Source of the DNA: Gemmatimonadaceae bacterium
Lineage (GTDB): Bacteria > Gemmatimonadota > Gemmatimonadetes > Gemmatimonadales > Gemmatimonadaceae
Reading direction: 5' to 3'
Assembly: GCA_035606695.1 (NCBI GenBank)
Contig: DATNEW010000009.1
Coordinates: 154,533-218,532, forward strand
DNA: 64,000 bases
Shown: positions 1 to 10,696 of the stretch, in pieces
How positions within the stretch are numbered: the first letter of the stretch is position 1
How the letters are laid out: each line of letters starts with the position of its first letter
Made by a program: the position numbers and the translations under genes
Notes under the pieces: generated by a model
Database searches by the model: none
What the model was told of the DNA's origin: nothing
What the model saw: the letters and a program-made list of their open reading frames with translations, nothing else

Positions 1-420
1 CTCAACCGCGAGCCGAGCCCCGAAGAGCTGAGCCAGCTCACCGGTCTCTCGGTCGACGTGGTGCAGTCGCTCGCCGCACTCAACACCAGTGACGTGCGAC
101 TCGACGCGCCGATGGATCCCGAAGGCGACCGTTCGCTCATCGAGCGCTTCGTCGCCGACGAAATGCCGGACACGGAAGAGGAAGCCATGAATCGCTTCCT
201 CACCGACGAAATCGAGCAGGCGCTCGGCACCCTGCCGCCGCGCGACGCGAAAGTGCTGCGTCTGTACTTCGGCCTCGAAGGCGGCCGCGAGCACACGCTC
301 GAGGAAATCGGCTCCATGCTCGGCGTCACGCGGGAGCGTGTCCGCCAGCTGCGCGACCGCGCACTCAAGCGGCTGCGTGAAGGTGATGTTGGGCGGGCGC
401 TGGGTAGTTTTGCAGCCTGA
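1..420 (+). CDS. rpoD: RNA polymerase sigma-70 factor, C-terminal part (5' end outside window)
   Basis: The reading frame is open from base 1, so the start lies upstream of the window. The last 139 codons cover the end of region 3 and all of region 4. A segment LGTLPPRDAKVLRLYFGLEG leads into the helix-turn-helix that reads the -35 box (TLEEIGSMLGVTRERVRQL). This is the layout of a primary or group 2 sigma factor, which directs RNA polymerase core to housekeeping promoters. The usual HPSRS-type tail of RpoD is replaced by a short extension ending in GRALGSFAA, so an alternative group 2 factor cannot be excluded. A strong hairpin with a T-run follows 50 bp downstream. Confidence 0.8.
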   Translation, partial: LNREPSPEELSQLTGLSVDVVQSLAALNTSDVRLDAPMDPEGDRSLIERFVADEMPDTEEEAMNRFLTDEIEQALGTLPPRDAKVLRLYFGLEGGREHTLEEIGSMLGVTRERVRQLRDRALKRLREGDVGRALGSFAA

Positions 421-469
421 CGGCGGGCGTATGGCCGCGTAGGCGCATGGGCGTATGGCGTGTTGACGA

Positions 470-494
470 GGGCCGGCTTTCAGCCGGCCCTTTT
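470..494 (+). terminator. Rho-independent terminator after the sigma factor gene
   Basis: Perfect 8-bp stem GGGCCGGC (470-477) and GCCGGCCC (483-490) with loop TTTCA, followed by TTTT. It sits 50 bp after the sigma factor stop codon. The gap before it (421-460) holds degenerate GGGCGTAT-type repeat units. Confidence 0.85.
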
Positions 495-557
495 CATTTT
501 GTGATCGTCGCACTAGCACCGATGAAAAGCGTACATCACATTTCTTAACGTGACTCA

Positions 558-590
558 CGCCCAGCGCCCAACGCCCAACGCCCAACGCCG
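558..590. repeat. Heptamer array (CGCCCAA)n directly before mlaF
   Basis: Four to five units of CGCCCAA or CGCCCAG abut the ATG of the next gene and take the place where a ribosome-binding site would be expected. The same type of CGCC-core short tandem array recurs at many gene junctions in the window. Confidence 0.75.
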
Positions 591-1349
591 ATGATCCGCC
601 TCATCGACGTCTACAAATCCTTCGGCCCCAAGAAGGTCCTCCAGGGTTTCACGCTCGACGTCGTCGAGGGTGAAACGATGGTCATCATCGGCTACTCGGG
701 CACCGGCAAGTCGGTGGCGATCAAGCACATCGTCGGGCTGCTCGAACCCGACTCGGGGCAGGTCCTCGTCGACGACTACGAGGTGCCCAAGCTCTCGCGC
801 CGAGAGCTGTATCAACTCCGCGCGCGCATCGGCTACGTATTCCAGTTCGCCGCGCTGTTCGATTCGTTCACCATCGGCGACAACGTCGCGATGGGACTTC
901 GCAAACAGCAGGAGCTCACCGAGAGCGAGATCACCGACCGCGTGCGCGAGGCGCTGGATCTCGTGGATCTGCCGAACGTCGAGAGCCGCTACCCGGCCGA
1001 GCTGTCGGGCGGCATGCGAAAGCGCGTGGGCATCGCGCGCGCGATCGCGCTTCGCCCCAAGTACATCCTGTACGATGAGCCCACGACGGGCCTCGATCCG
1101 GTCACCAGCGCCGTCATCGACCAGCTCATGGTGCGCATGCGCGACAAGCTCGGCGTCACGGGCATTGTGATCACGCACGACATGCGAAGCGCATACACGG
1201 TCGGAACGCGCATCGCGATGCTGTACGAAGGCCGCGTGCGCCAGGTCGGCAGCGTCGACGAGATCCAGCACTCGCGCGATCCGATCGTTCGCCAGTTCAT
1301 CGAAGGCAAAGCGAACATCGAAGCCGAGCCGGCGGGCTTCGGCGCCTGA
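591..1349 (+). CDS. mlaF: ABC transporter ATP-binding protein, MlaF/Ttg2A type
   Basis: The 252-aa cytoplasmic ATPase is complete. Walker A GYSGTGKS lies at 34-41, the Q-loop at Q85, the signature LSGGM at 138-142, Walker B ending D162-E163, and the H-loop at H196. The segment VFQFAALFDSFTIGDNVA is typical of the MlaF branch, which powers retrograde phospholipid trafficking (or solvent tolerance) across the envelope with an MlaE permease and MlaD MCE protein. No mlaE or mlaD is adjacent; the downstream gene is a NUDIX hydrolase, so the partners must be elsewhere. The ATG is preceded by a heptamer repeat array rather than a clear Shine-Dalgarno sequence. Confidence 0.85.
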   Translation: MIRLIDVYKSFGPKKVLQGFTLDVVEGETMVIIGYSGTGKSVAIKHIVGLLEPDSGQVLVDDYEVPKLSRRELYQLRARIGYVFQFAALFDSFTIGDNVAMGLRKQQELTESEITDRVREALDLVDLPNVESRYPAELSGGMRKRVGIARAIALRPKYILYDEPTTGLDPVTSAVIDQLMVRMRDKLGVTGIVITHDMRSAYTVGTRIAMLYEGRVRQVGSVDEIQHSRDPIVRQFIEGKANIEAEPAGFGA

Positions 1350-1810
1350 TGCCGAACGAGAGCGGGAACGGCGCCGCGGCGCGCGACGAGACCTCCGCCG
1401 GCGGCGTCGTCTATCGCTTCGAGAGCGGCCGTCCGCTCTTTCTTCTCATTCGCGACAGCTACCAGAACTGGGGCTTTCCGAAGGGGCACATCGAGTCGGG
1501 CGAACAGGCCGACGCGGCCGCCGTGCGCGAAGTCGCCGAGGAGACCGGATTGGCCGAGCTGCAGGTGCGTGGCGCGATCGACACGATCGATTGGTATTTC
1601 CGGTTTCGCGGACAGCTCATTCACAAGTTCTGTCATTTCTATTTGATCGAAACGGCGGAGTCCCGCACGTTGCCGCAGCGCGCCGAAGGAATCACCGCGT
1701 GCCGGTGGATGCACTTCGATGAAGCGGAAACGCTCGTCTCCTACGCGAACGCGCGGCTGGTGCTCAAGCGCGCGCAGGAGATGGTGCTCGAGTTCTCGGC
1801 GCCGGCCTGA
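1349..1810 (+). CDS. NUDIX hydrolase
   Basis: The start codon overlaps the mlaF stop by one base (TGATG), so the two are probably translationally coupled. The 153-aa protein has a perfect NUDIX box: G46, E52, R60-E61, E64-E65, G67, the motif that binds Mg2+ and cleaves nucleoside diphosphates linked to another moiety. The early ETSAGGVVYR and NWGFPKGHIE resemble diadenosine-polyphosphate hydrolase-like NUDIX proteins, but the substrate cannot be told from sequence. Length is normal for a single-domain NUDIX enzyme. Confidence 0.85.
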   Translation: MPNESGNGAAARDETSAGGVVYRFESGRPLFLLIRDSYQNWGFPKGHIESGEQADAAAVREVAEETGLAELQVRGAIDTIDWYFRFRGQLIHKFCHFYLIETAESRTLPQRAEGITACRWMHFDEAETLVSYANARLVLKRAQEMVLEFSAPA

Positions 1811-1812
1811 CG

Positions 1813-2640
1813 ATGACGAGTATTCCCGTGTCGGCTGCCGCCCCGGCGAACGGCGGCGGCGCGACTCCCGCCGTCGTCGTCTACACGCAGCGCGAGCGGG
1901 CGCGCACGCTCGTGAAGACGGCCTTTCCTCGACGCAAGGCGCGGGTCGTGCTCACGCGAACTCCTGAGGATTTCGAGGCGGCGTTCCGGACGAATCTGGT
2001 CGACGCGGCGATCGTCGACATCGGCAGCGCGCAGGAGGATACGTGGCGCGCGGCGTCCTTCGCGCGAGAATTTCCAACGGTGCCGTTCTTCGGCCTGGCG
2101 CCGCTTCGGGTTGCCGAGGGTCCGGCGCTGGCGCAGTGCGTGACATATGAGTTTGCTGATGTACTGGTCGACGGCGTCGACGACGAGGCGGCGCGCGAGC
2201 TCGTCGGCCGCGCCGGCTACTCGGCGCGATTCGCTCGCGCGCTCGACGATCCGCCGCGCGCATTGACGCTGGACACGCCGCTCCAGCAGGCGGCGTGGCG
2301 CTTCATCGTGTCGCACGCGGGCCGTCCCGTGCGCACGTCGACGCTCGCGGAATTCCTGAAGGTGACGCGCGAGCATCTGAGCCGCTCGTTCGCCGCGGGC
2401 GGCGCGCCGAATCTCAAGCGCATCATCGATCTGGTGCGCATCGTCGCGGCCGCGGAGTTGGCGAAGAACCCCGGCTATGATCTGCGGGACGTCGCGGCGA
2501 TCCTGGAGTTCGCGTCGTCGTCGCATCTGTCCAGCACGGCGATGCGGGTCATCGGCACCAAGCCGGCGTCGCTTACACGGCTTCGTACGGTGGATCTCGT
2601 GGAGAGATTTGTGAAGGGGCATGGACGGAGTCGGGGGTGA
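1813..2640 (+). CDS. AraC-family-like transcriptional regulator with receiver-like N-terminus
   Basis: The gene begins 2 bp after the NUDIX gene and is probably in the same operon. The last ~100 residues of 275 form an AraC-type double helix-turn-helix: LAEFLKVTREHLSRSF is the first recognition region and LRDVAAILEFASSSHLS the second, ending in GTKPASLTRL. The N-terminal half (about 20-130) has alternating hydrophobic strands like a degenerate response-regulator receiver, but no convincing phospho-acceptor site is visible. Target genes are unknown. The stop codon is followed within 20 bp by the large palindromic repeat element. Confidence 0.7.
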   Translation: MTSIPVSAAAPANGGGATPAVVVYTQRERARTLVKTAFPRRKARVVLTRTPEDFEAAFRTNLVDAAIVDIGSAQEDTWRAASFAREFPTVPFFGLAPLRVAEGPALAQCVTYEFADVLVDGVDDEAARELVGRAGYSARFARALDDPPRALTLDTPLQQAAWRFIVSHAGRPVRTSTLAEFLKVTREHLSRSFAAGGAPNLKRIIDLVRIVAAAELAKNPGYDLRDVAAILEFASSSHLSSTAMRVIGTKPASLTRLRTVDLVERFVKGHGRSRG

Positions 2641-2655
2641 GTACCGACAACTGCG

Positions 2656-2941
2656 TACCACGGACGAACGTCGGACAACGGCGGGCAGGCACGGAGACGG
2701 CGTGAACTGCAGTCAACGGCCGTTGTGTGATGCTTTTTTTGAAAACCCTCAGGATGCTTCGGAATCGGAGCATCCTGAGGGTTTTCTAAAGAAAGAATTG
2801 AATCATTTTTCTCAACACCATCAGGATGCTCCGCGAACAGAAGGATCCTGAGGTGTCAAAAGAGAGCCATCGAACCGCAGTTAACTGCAGTGCACGCCGT
2901 CTCCGTGCCGATCCGCCGTTGTCCGCCGTTCGTCCGTGGTA
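2656..2941. repeat. Nested palindromic element, copy 1 (about 286 bp)
   Basis: Outer arms of about 60 bp are near-perfect inverted repeats: TACCACGGACGAAC at 2656 pairs with GTTCGTCCGTGGTA ending at 2941. The similarity runs inward through CACGGAGACGGCGTG. Inside are two stem-loops. One is a 16-bp perfect stem at 2742-2757/2770-2785 (AAAACCCTCAGGATGC). The other is weaker, at 2815-2827/2845-2856, and carries the same TCAGGAT core. A second copy lies at 12379-12657. Both copies lie between convergent genes, here the AraC regulator and a four-helix-bundle gene. No coding capacity is apparent. Confidence 0.85.
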
Positions 2942-2949
2942 AGGCTGTA

Positions 2950-3339
2950 CTATCGAGCCACGACCCCATTCTCCGCGTTCAGCTGCCGCTCGAGATACAC
3001 GAGATACCCGCCAAGCAATCGGAGCACGCTCTGAATGCGATTGCTCAGGTCCGCGTGCGTCGGTGCCGAGATGAGATCGGCTTGCCGAGCGATCGCGAGC
3101 TGCGTTTCGAGGCGTAACAGCTCGCGCTTCGCCGCGCGATAGAGTTGCCGCTGCTCGGGCGCGGTGTATCGCCCGTAGCCGTCCGCGATCGCGCTGGCCA
3201 CGTTCAGGGCGCTCAGCATGAGTTGATCGGTCACGATCTTGGTTTCGCGGCGCGCATTCTGACGGGCGGCCTTGACCGTTTCCGCCGCGAGGGCCACGGC
3301 TTCCTGCCACACTTTGAGGTCCCGGATGCTCCCAGACAT
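2950..3339 (-). CDS. Four-helix-bundle protein (S23/IVS-protein family)
   Basis: The 129-aa protein begins SIRDLKVWQEAVALAAETV and continues with four predicted amphipathic helices. The signature (IRDLKVWQ near the start, LMLSALNVASAIADGYGR, then an LRLETQLAIARQADLI helix) belongs to the family first noticed as ORFs in 23S rRNA intervening sequences, related in fold to Avd of diversity-generating retroelements. No reverse transcriptase, variable repeat or rRNA lies nearby, so it is a solitary member of unknown function. Its 3' end abuts the nested palindrome and its 5' end faces atpA. Confidence 0.7.
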   Translation of the reverse strand: MSGSIRDLKVWQEAVALAAETVKAARQNARRETKIVTDQLMLSALNVASAIADGYGRYTAPEQRQLYRAAKRELLRLETQLAIARQADLISAPTHADLSNRIQSVLRLLGGYLVYLERQLNAENGVVAR

Positions 3340-3504
3340 GGGCGGAAGATGGGCTCAAAGTTGCAAGCCGCTGGCACCGAATCGTTGCGGTGCGTGCCGA
3401 TCAGACGCTCTCTATAGACTGTCTCGCTCGCCGGCGAAAACCCATGGGATACCACACGTTAGATCCGACTCGGAATTCCATGCGTCTTGCCGGAGCGACC
3501 TGCC

Positions 3505-3522
3505 TTGTGATATTTTTCACAA
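3505..3522. promoter_or_regulatory. CRP/FNR-type dyad upstream of atpA
   Basis: Perfect dyad TTGTGA-N6-TCACAA. It matches the consensus TGTGA-N6-TCACA bound by CRP-family regulators, 79 bp before the atpA start codon. The spacer is TATTTT, so an AT-rich -10-like patch overlaps it. Binding is inferred from the match only; no CRP-family regulator is encoded in the window. Confidence 0.45.
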
Positions 3523-3600
3523 GCCACCCACGCACCACCCACACCCCCGACGCACAGGCACCGACCACGCCGATCTCGGGAATCCTTTCCGACCCAACGT

Positions 3601-5205
<1,605 letters not shown>

Positions 5206-5209
5206 TGCA

Positions 5210-5236
5210 CGCCCATCGCCCAACGCCCAACGCCCG
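5210..5236. repeat. CGCC-core heptamer array between atpA and atpG
   Basis: Units CGCCCAT, CGCCCAA, CGCCCAA, CGCCCGG fill most of the 39-bp gap between the atpA stop and the atpG start. No clear ribosome-binding site is visible between array and start. Confidence 0.7.
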
Positions 5237-5244
5237 GCGCGCCA

Positions 5245-7549
<2,305 letters not shown>

Positions 7550-7562
7550 GCGAGACACCGAC

Positions 7563-7811
7563 ATGCTCAAGGTTTCGGTGATCTCGCCGGAAGCGACTGT
7601 CTACGAGGGCGAGACCGACGCGATCGTGGCGCCGGCGTTCGACGGCGAGGTCGGCATTCTGACCGGCCACGCCCCGATGATGGCGCTGCTCGGCAAGGGG
7701 GTGCTGCGGCTGGGCGGCGACGCGGGCCCCAAGTTCAACGTGCAGGGCGGGTTTCTGCAGGTGGCGGACAACGTGGTGCGGGTCGTGACGGAACACGCGT
7801 CGGCGGCGTGA
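7563..7811 (+). CDS. atpC: F1 ATP synthase subunit epsilon, short form
   Basis: The 82-aa protein has only the N-terminal beta-sandwich (LKVSVISPEATVYEGETDAI, then GEVGILTGHAPMMALLGKG). The C-terminal helical hairpin of the ~135-aa forms, which can lock the enzyme against ATP hydrolysis, is absent. Short epsilon subunits are known in several phyla, so this looks natural rather than truncated. The stop is followed by a REP-like element. Confidence 0.92.
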   Translation: MLKVSVISPEATVYEGETDAIVAPAFDGEVGILTGHAPMMALLGKGVLRLGGDAGPKFNVQGGFLQVADNVVRVVTEHASAA

Positions 7812-7833
7812 GTATTTCGTAATTAAAATTTAG

Positions 7834-7925
7834 TCATTCCGAGCGGAGCGAGGAATCTGGCGTCACGGTAGAGCGGCCGGTCCCTCGCTCGGGATGCCGG
7901 ATTCCTCGCCTGCGGCTCGGAATGA
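7834..7925. repeat. REP-like palindrome (TCATTCCGAGC family)
   Basis: Left end TCATTCCGAGCGGAGCGAGG and right end CCTCGCctgcggCTCGGAATGA form a long imperfect inverted repeat. Related copies lie at 17831-17930, 59050-59170 and 63607-63710, with half-copies at 25209 and 35760. It sits between atpC and the convergent lipoprotein gene. Confidence 0.8.
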
Positions 7926-7940
7926 CGATGGCGGCTAAGC

Positions 7941-7966
7941 GAGAGGCCGGCGATTGCCGGCCTCTC
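7941..7966. terminator. Strong hairpin between convergent atpC and lipoprotein gene
   Basis: Perfect 11-bp stem GAGAGGCCGGC (7941-7951) / GCCGGCCTCTC (7956-7966) with loop GATT. There is no long T-run on either side, so it may be a factor-assisted or bidirectional terminator. Confidence 0.6.
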
Positions 7967-7975
7967 GTGCATTCT

Positions 7976-8020
7976 CGCCCATACGCCCATACGCCCATAC
8001 GCCCATACGCCCATACGCCC
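7976..8020. repeat. Octamer array (CGCCCATA)n
   Basis: Five to six tandem copies of CGCCCATA end just before the stop codon of the downstream minus-strand gene. It is one arm only here; at 36778 and 40413 the same octamer forms inverted arrays. Confidence 0.85.
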
Positions 8021-8023
8021 GCT

Positions 8024-8491
8024 CTACTTGGTCATCACCACCTGAATCACGCCATTCAGATTCCCGGTCCCGAACCGCGCCTGGGCCTCGGAGGCCGAGT
8101 AGAACTTGAGCGCCACGGCGGTGGAGAGGGCCATGGACTTCAGCATGTCCGTGTTGCCCGCCCGCTGCGTGTCGATGTAGACCTGAATGTCGTTGCTCGC
8201 CTCGTTGGTCAGGCCCGAGCGGCGCCCGATGCTCGACGAATTGCGCGGGTTGAGCCATTCGGGGTGCAGGCGTTGGACCGCGTCATACAGGTTCGTGACC
8301 GTGAGATCGTGCATGTCCTCGGCGAGGATGGTGTTGCGGTCGCGGTGCGGTACGTCGGCGGCCGGGTTGACCGCGCTCGCACTCTCGCTTGCCGCGCCCG
8401 CGCTGCCGCTCGCGCACGCGGTGGTGAATACGGTTGCGGCGGCGCAGGTCAGCAGCAGACGGGTCGCGCTCGCGGCGTGGTTGAATCGCAT
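8024..8491 (-). CDS. Lipoprotein with TonB-plug-like domain
   Basis: I start at the ATG at 8491, giving 155 aa with a lipoprotein signal (SATRLLLTCAAATVFTTAC, cleavage before the cysteine). An acidic linker follows, then a domain beginning ILAEDMHDLTVTNLYDAVQ and ending FGTGNLNGVIQVVMTK. The layout (a name-the-pair motif, VYIDTQRAG, then a final GVIQVVM strand) resembles the plug domain of TonB-dependent receptors without any barrel. It lies 11 bp downstream of a second plug-like gene and is probably co-transcribed with it. Function unknown; an outer-membrane-associated periplasmic role is an inference. Confidence 0.6.
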   Translation of the reverse strand: MRFNHAASATRLLLTCAAATVFTTACASGSAGAASESASAVNPAADVPHRDRNTILAEDMHDLTVTNLYDAVQRLHPEWLNPRNSSSIGRRSGLTNEASNDIQVYIDTQRAGNTDMLKSMALSTAVALKFYSASEAQARFGTGNLNGVIQVVMTK

Positions 8492-8502
8492 TGCGTCTCC
8501 GC

Positions 8503-9270
8503 TCAGGGCAGGCCGGGAATTCTCGTCCAGATCACGATCGTGCCGCACGTGTATCGCGCCGGCGATGCACCGAATTGCGAGGGCGTCGACGACGGGCCTG
8601 AGTATACCTCGACCGCCTCGATGTCGCTCGTCGGGTAGTCGTCGGCGTCGGTGTTGGTCACGCGCCGTCCGTCGATCCAGTAGTCGGGCGGACAGTCGAA
8701 TCGCTTCACGCTCGCCGACTGGAAGCGAATGCCGCGGCCGCCGCGGCCGTGCGAGAATTGCAAGTTGGGCAGCGTGCGCAGCGCGTCGCTCAACTGGCTG
8801 GAGTGATGTTGCTCGATGTCCTCGCGCGTGAGGAAGACGCCGCTGCCGCGGGCGCGGCGCTCGTAGAATCCCGCGAGCGCGACATAGCGGCGCTCGAGCG
8901 CGGCGTCGACCTTCATGGCCTCGAGTACTTCGACGTTCGGCAGCATGGTCACCGACACGCTGTCCTGTCGCGCCGGGCGAAGCGTGAACTCGAACGTCTG
9001 CGGCTCGAAGCCGAGCCGCCGCAGACCGACGGTCACCTTGCCGGGATCGAGGGACGCGAGCTTGAAGAAGCCAAGGGTGTCGGTGCGGGTCCAGGCGTGG
9101 AGCGACTCGATGTTGACGTCCGCGCGCGGGACGGGCTTGCCGGCGCTGTCGCGAATCCATCCCAGGAGGATGGCACTACGCGACTGTGCCCGCGCCTGGT
9201 CCGCGGCGGACAAGGACAGGCACGCGACGCCAACGAGTACCGCGGCGATTCGACGCATGGCGCGAAGCAC
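8503..9270 (-). CDS. Carboxypeptidase-regulatory-like and TonB-plug domain protein, no barrel
   Basis: The 255-aa protein has a signal peptide ending near AADQARAQS. Residues ~35-110 form a CarboxypepD_reg-like beta-sandwich (GWIRDSAGKPVPRADVNIES, LRRLGFEPQTFEF). A plug-like half follows, with GVFLTREDIEQHHSSQLSD, CPPDYWIDGRR, DIEAVEVYSG and final CGTIVIWTR. Full receptors of this type have ~600 further residues of barrel, which are missing. A clear paralog lies at 35979-36773. An alternative start is the ATG four codons downstream. It is probably in an operon with the lipoprotein gene after it. Confidence 0.7.
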   Translation of the reverse strand: MLRAMRRIAAVLVGVACLSLSAADQARAQSRSAILLGWIRDSAGKPVPRADVNIESLHAWTRTDTLGFFKLASLDPGKVTVGLRRLGFEPQTFEFTLRPARQDSVSVTMLPNVEVLEAMKVDAALERRYVALAGFYERRARGSGVFLTREDIEQHHSSQLSDALRTLPNLQFSHGRGGRGIRFQSASVKRFDCPPDYWIDGRRVTNTDADDYPTSDIEAVEVYSGPSSTPSQFGASPARYTCGTIVIWTRIPGLP

Positions 9271-9494
9271 AGGCGGCTAGGTGGGGGTGGGTGGGAGTGC
9301 CGGGAGCGGGAAACGCCCTGAAAACACCTTCGAAACGCGCTAACACATTGCAGGCCGCGCCGCGGTCCGGCAAGAGACAGTCGGAGAGCGGCCTCGTTCG
9401 GGATATGAAGGGAATCCGGGCCGGGACGGTTCCCTCGCATCGTGCACGATGCTTGCGCAGCCTTTCGCGAACCTCGACCGGAACGCGAAGACGC

Positions 9495-10211
9495 ATGTAC
9501 GACGCATCATTTGATGGCACGGGAACGAAGGGACGCTGGTTGTGGATCATTCGGCTGGCGGCGGTACTGGCCGTCGTCATAGCGGGCTCGGCGGACGCCC
9601 AAATGCCCGGCACGCCCATTCTCCAGAACGCCTGGGCGACGCCGGGTGTCGTCGGGGCGATCGACATAGGCGGCGGGTCTGACGGGTCCGTCTATGCGGC
9701 GGCCGCTTCGTGGACGCCGGGTTCTGGCCGTTTCGAGGTCAGCGGCGGCGCCGGGTTCGCGAGCCACACCGGCGGAAGCTCCGGTGGGGTGTACGGCGCG
9801 CGTGTCGCACTGCCGCTGGGCGGTGCCTCGGGCTCGTTCGGCTTTGGCGCGTTTGCCGGGATCGGCGGCGGTGGCTCGGTCAAGCGAACGACCGCGACGA
9901 CGGCCGGCACCATCGACTCGACTTCCAGCTCGACGCAGATTCCAGTGGGAGCGGCGGTGGGGTGGCGGCACGCCATTGGATCGGCGCGCGGGTTTTCGAT
10001 ATTCGGCACGCCGTCGTACGTTTTCGAGACGGGCGGCGGCAGCGGCAACAAGGGCCTGTTCCGGGTTGGCGTTGGCGCCGACTTCGGCATCACCAGCTCG
10101 CTTGGTGCGACGGTCGGCGGTGAGTTTGGCGCGACGCGCGCGCGGGGCTTGGGTGGACCCAGCGGATCTCTTTTCGGCGTTGGCGTGTCGTACGCGTTCG
10201 GCAAGCGGTAG
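9495..10211 (+). CDS. Predicted outer-membrane beta-barrel protein
   Basis: The reading frame is open further upstream, but I choose the ATG at 9495 because it is followed by a good signal peptide (WLWIIRLAAVLAVVIAGSADAQ). The mature part is rich in glycine, serine and alternating hydrophobics in strand-like segments (FGAFAGIGGGGSV, FRVGVGADFGITSSL). It ends in SLFGVGVSYAFGKR, a terminal aromatic strand like those of small outer-membrane barrels. No known family is recognised. The 224 bp between this gene and the divergent 9270 gene presumably holds both promoters. Confidence 0.55.
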   Translation: MYDASFDGTGTKGRWLWIIRLAAVLAVVIAGSADAQMPGTPILQNAWATPGVVGAIDIGGGSDGSVYAAAASWTPGSGRFEVSGGAGFASHTGGSSGGVYGARVALPLGGASGSFGFGAFAGIGGGGSVKRTTATTAGTIDSTSSSTQIPVGAAVGWRHAIGSARGFSIFGTPSYVFETGGGSGNKGLFRVGVGADFGITSSLGATVGGEFGATRARGLGGPSGSLFGVGVSYAFGKR

Positions 10212-10293
10212 ATGGCTTGTGAATTGCCCCTTCATGGCCTGATGGCGCGCGACCTGTCTCGCGCCGCATCCCCGGAGCACCTAGGGCTGTATC

Positions 10294-10695
10294 ATGAGCA
10301 ATGCAGACTTGCCGCCGATTCTGGTGGTCGACGATAATCACGACAACGCCGAGATCATCAGGCAGTACCTGGAAATTCGCGGGTACCCGATCACGGTGGC
10401 CCACAACGGGGACGAAGCGCTCGCGCTGTTCGAGACGGTTCGGCCCGCTCTCGTGCTGCTCGACGTCATGATGCCGGGACGCGACGGTTGGGAGGTTTGC
10501 CGCATCATGAAACAGCATCCAACGCTCGGCCGCACGGTGCGCGTGGTGATGGTGACCGCGCTCGACGAATGGCAGGACAAGCGCGAGGCGTTGCAGATCG
10601 GCGCTGATGATTACGTCGAGAAGCCGTTCGATCTGCCGACGCTGGCCACCACGGTCGAGCGCAATCTGGCGATGCAGCGCGCCAAGGCTTCGTGA
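10294..10695 (+). CDS. Single-domain response regulator (CheY-like receiver)
   Basis: The 133-aa protein is a bare receiver: acidic pocket D13-D14, phospho-acceptor D57 in LVLLDVMMPGRDG, switch residue T88 and K110 in YVEKPFD. It has no output domain. The next gene, an EAL protein, starts 1 bp after its stop codon, so phosphorylated receiver probably influences cyclic-di-GMP turnover through that partner. The cognate kinase is not in the window. Confidence 0.9.
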   Translation: MSNADLPPILVVDDNHDNAEIIRQYLEIRGYPITVAHNGDEALALFETVRPALVLLDVMMPGRDGWEVCRIMKQHPTLGRTVRVVMVTALDEWQDKREALQIGADDYVEKPFDLPTLATTVERNLAMQRAKAS

Positions 10696-10696
10696 T

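Noticed and set aside
2621..2851. Small ORFs in the nested palindromes
   Set aside because: They appear on both strands only because the repeat is open; the sequences follow the palindrome rather than any codon pattern.
2950..3339. Diversity-generating retroelement
   Set aside because: No reverse transcriptase, template repeat or variable target gene is present; only an Avd-like fold.
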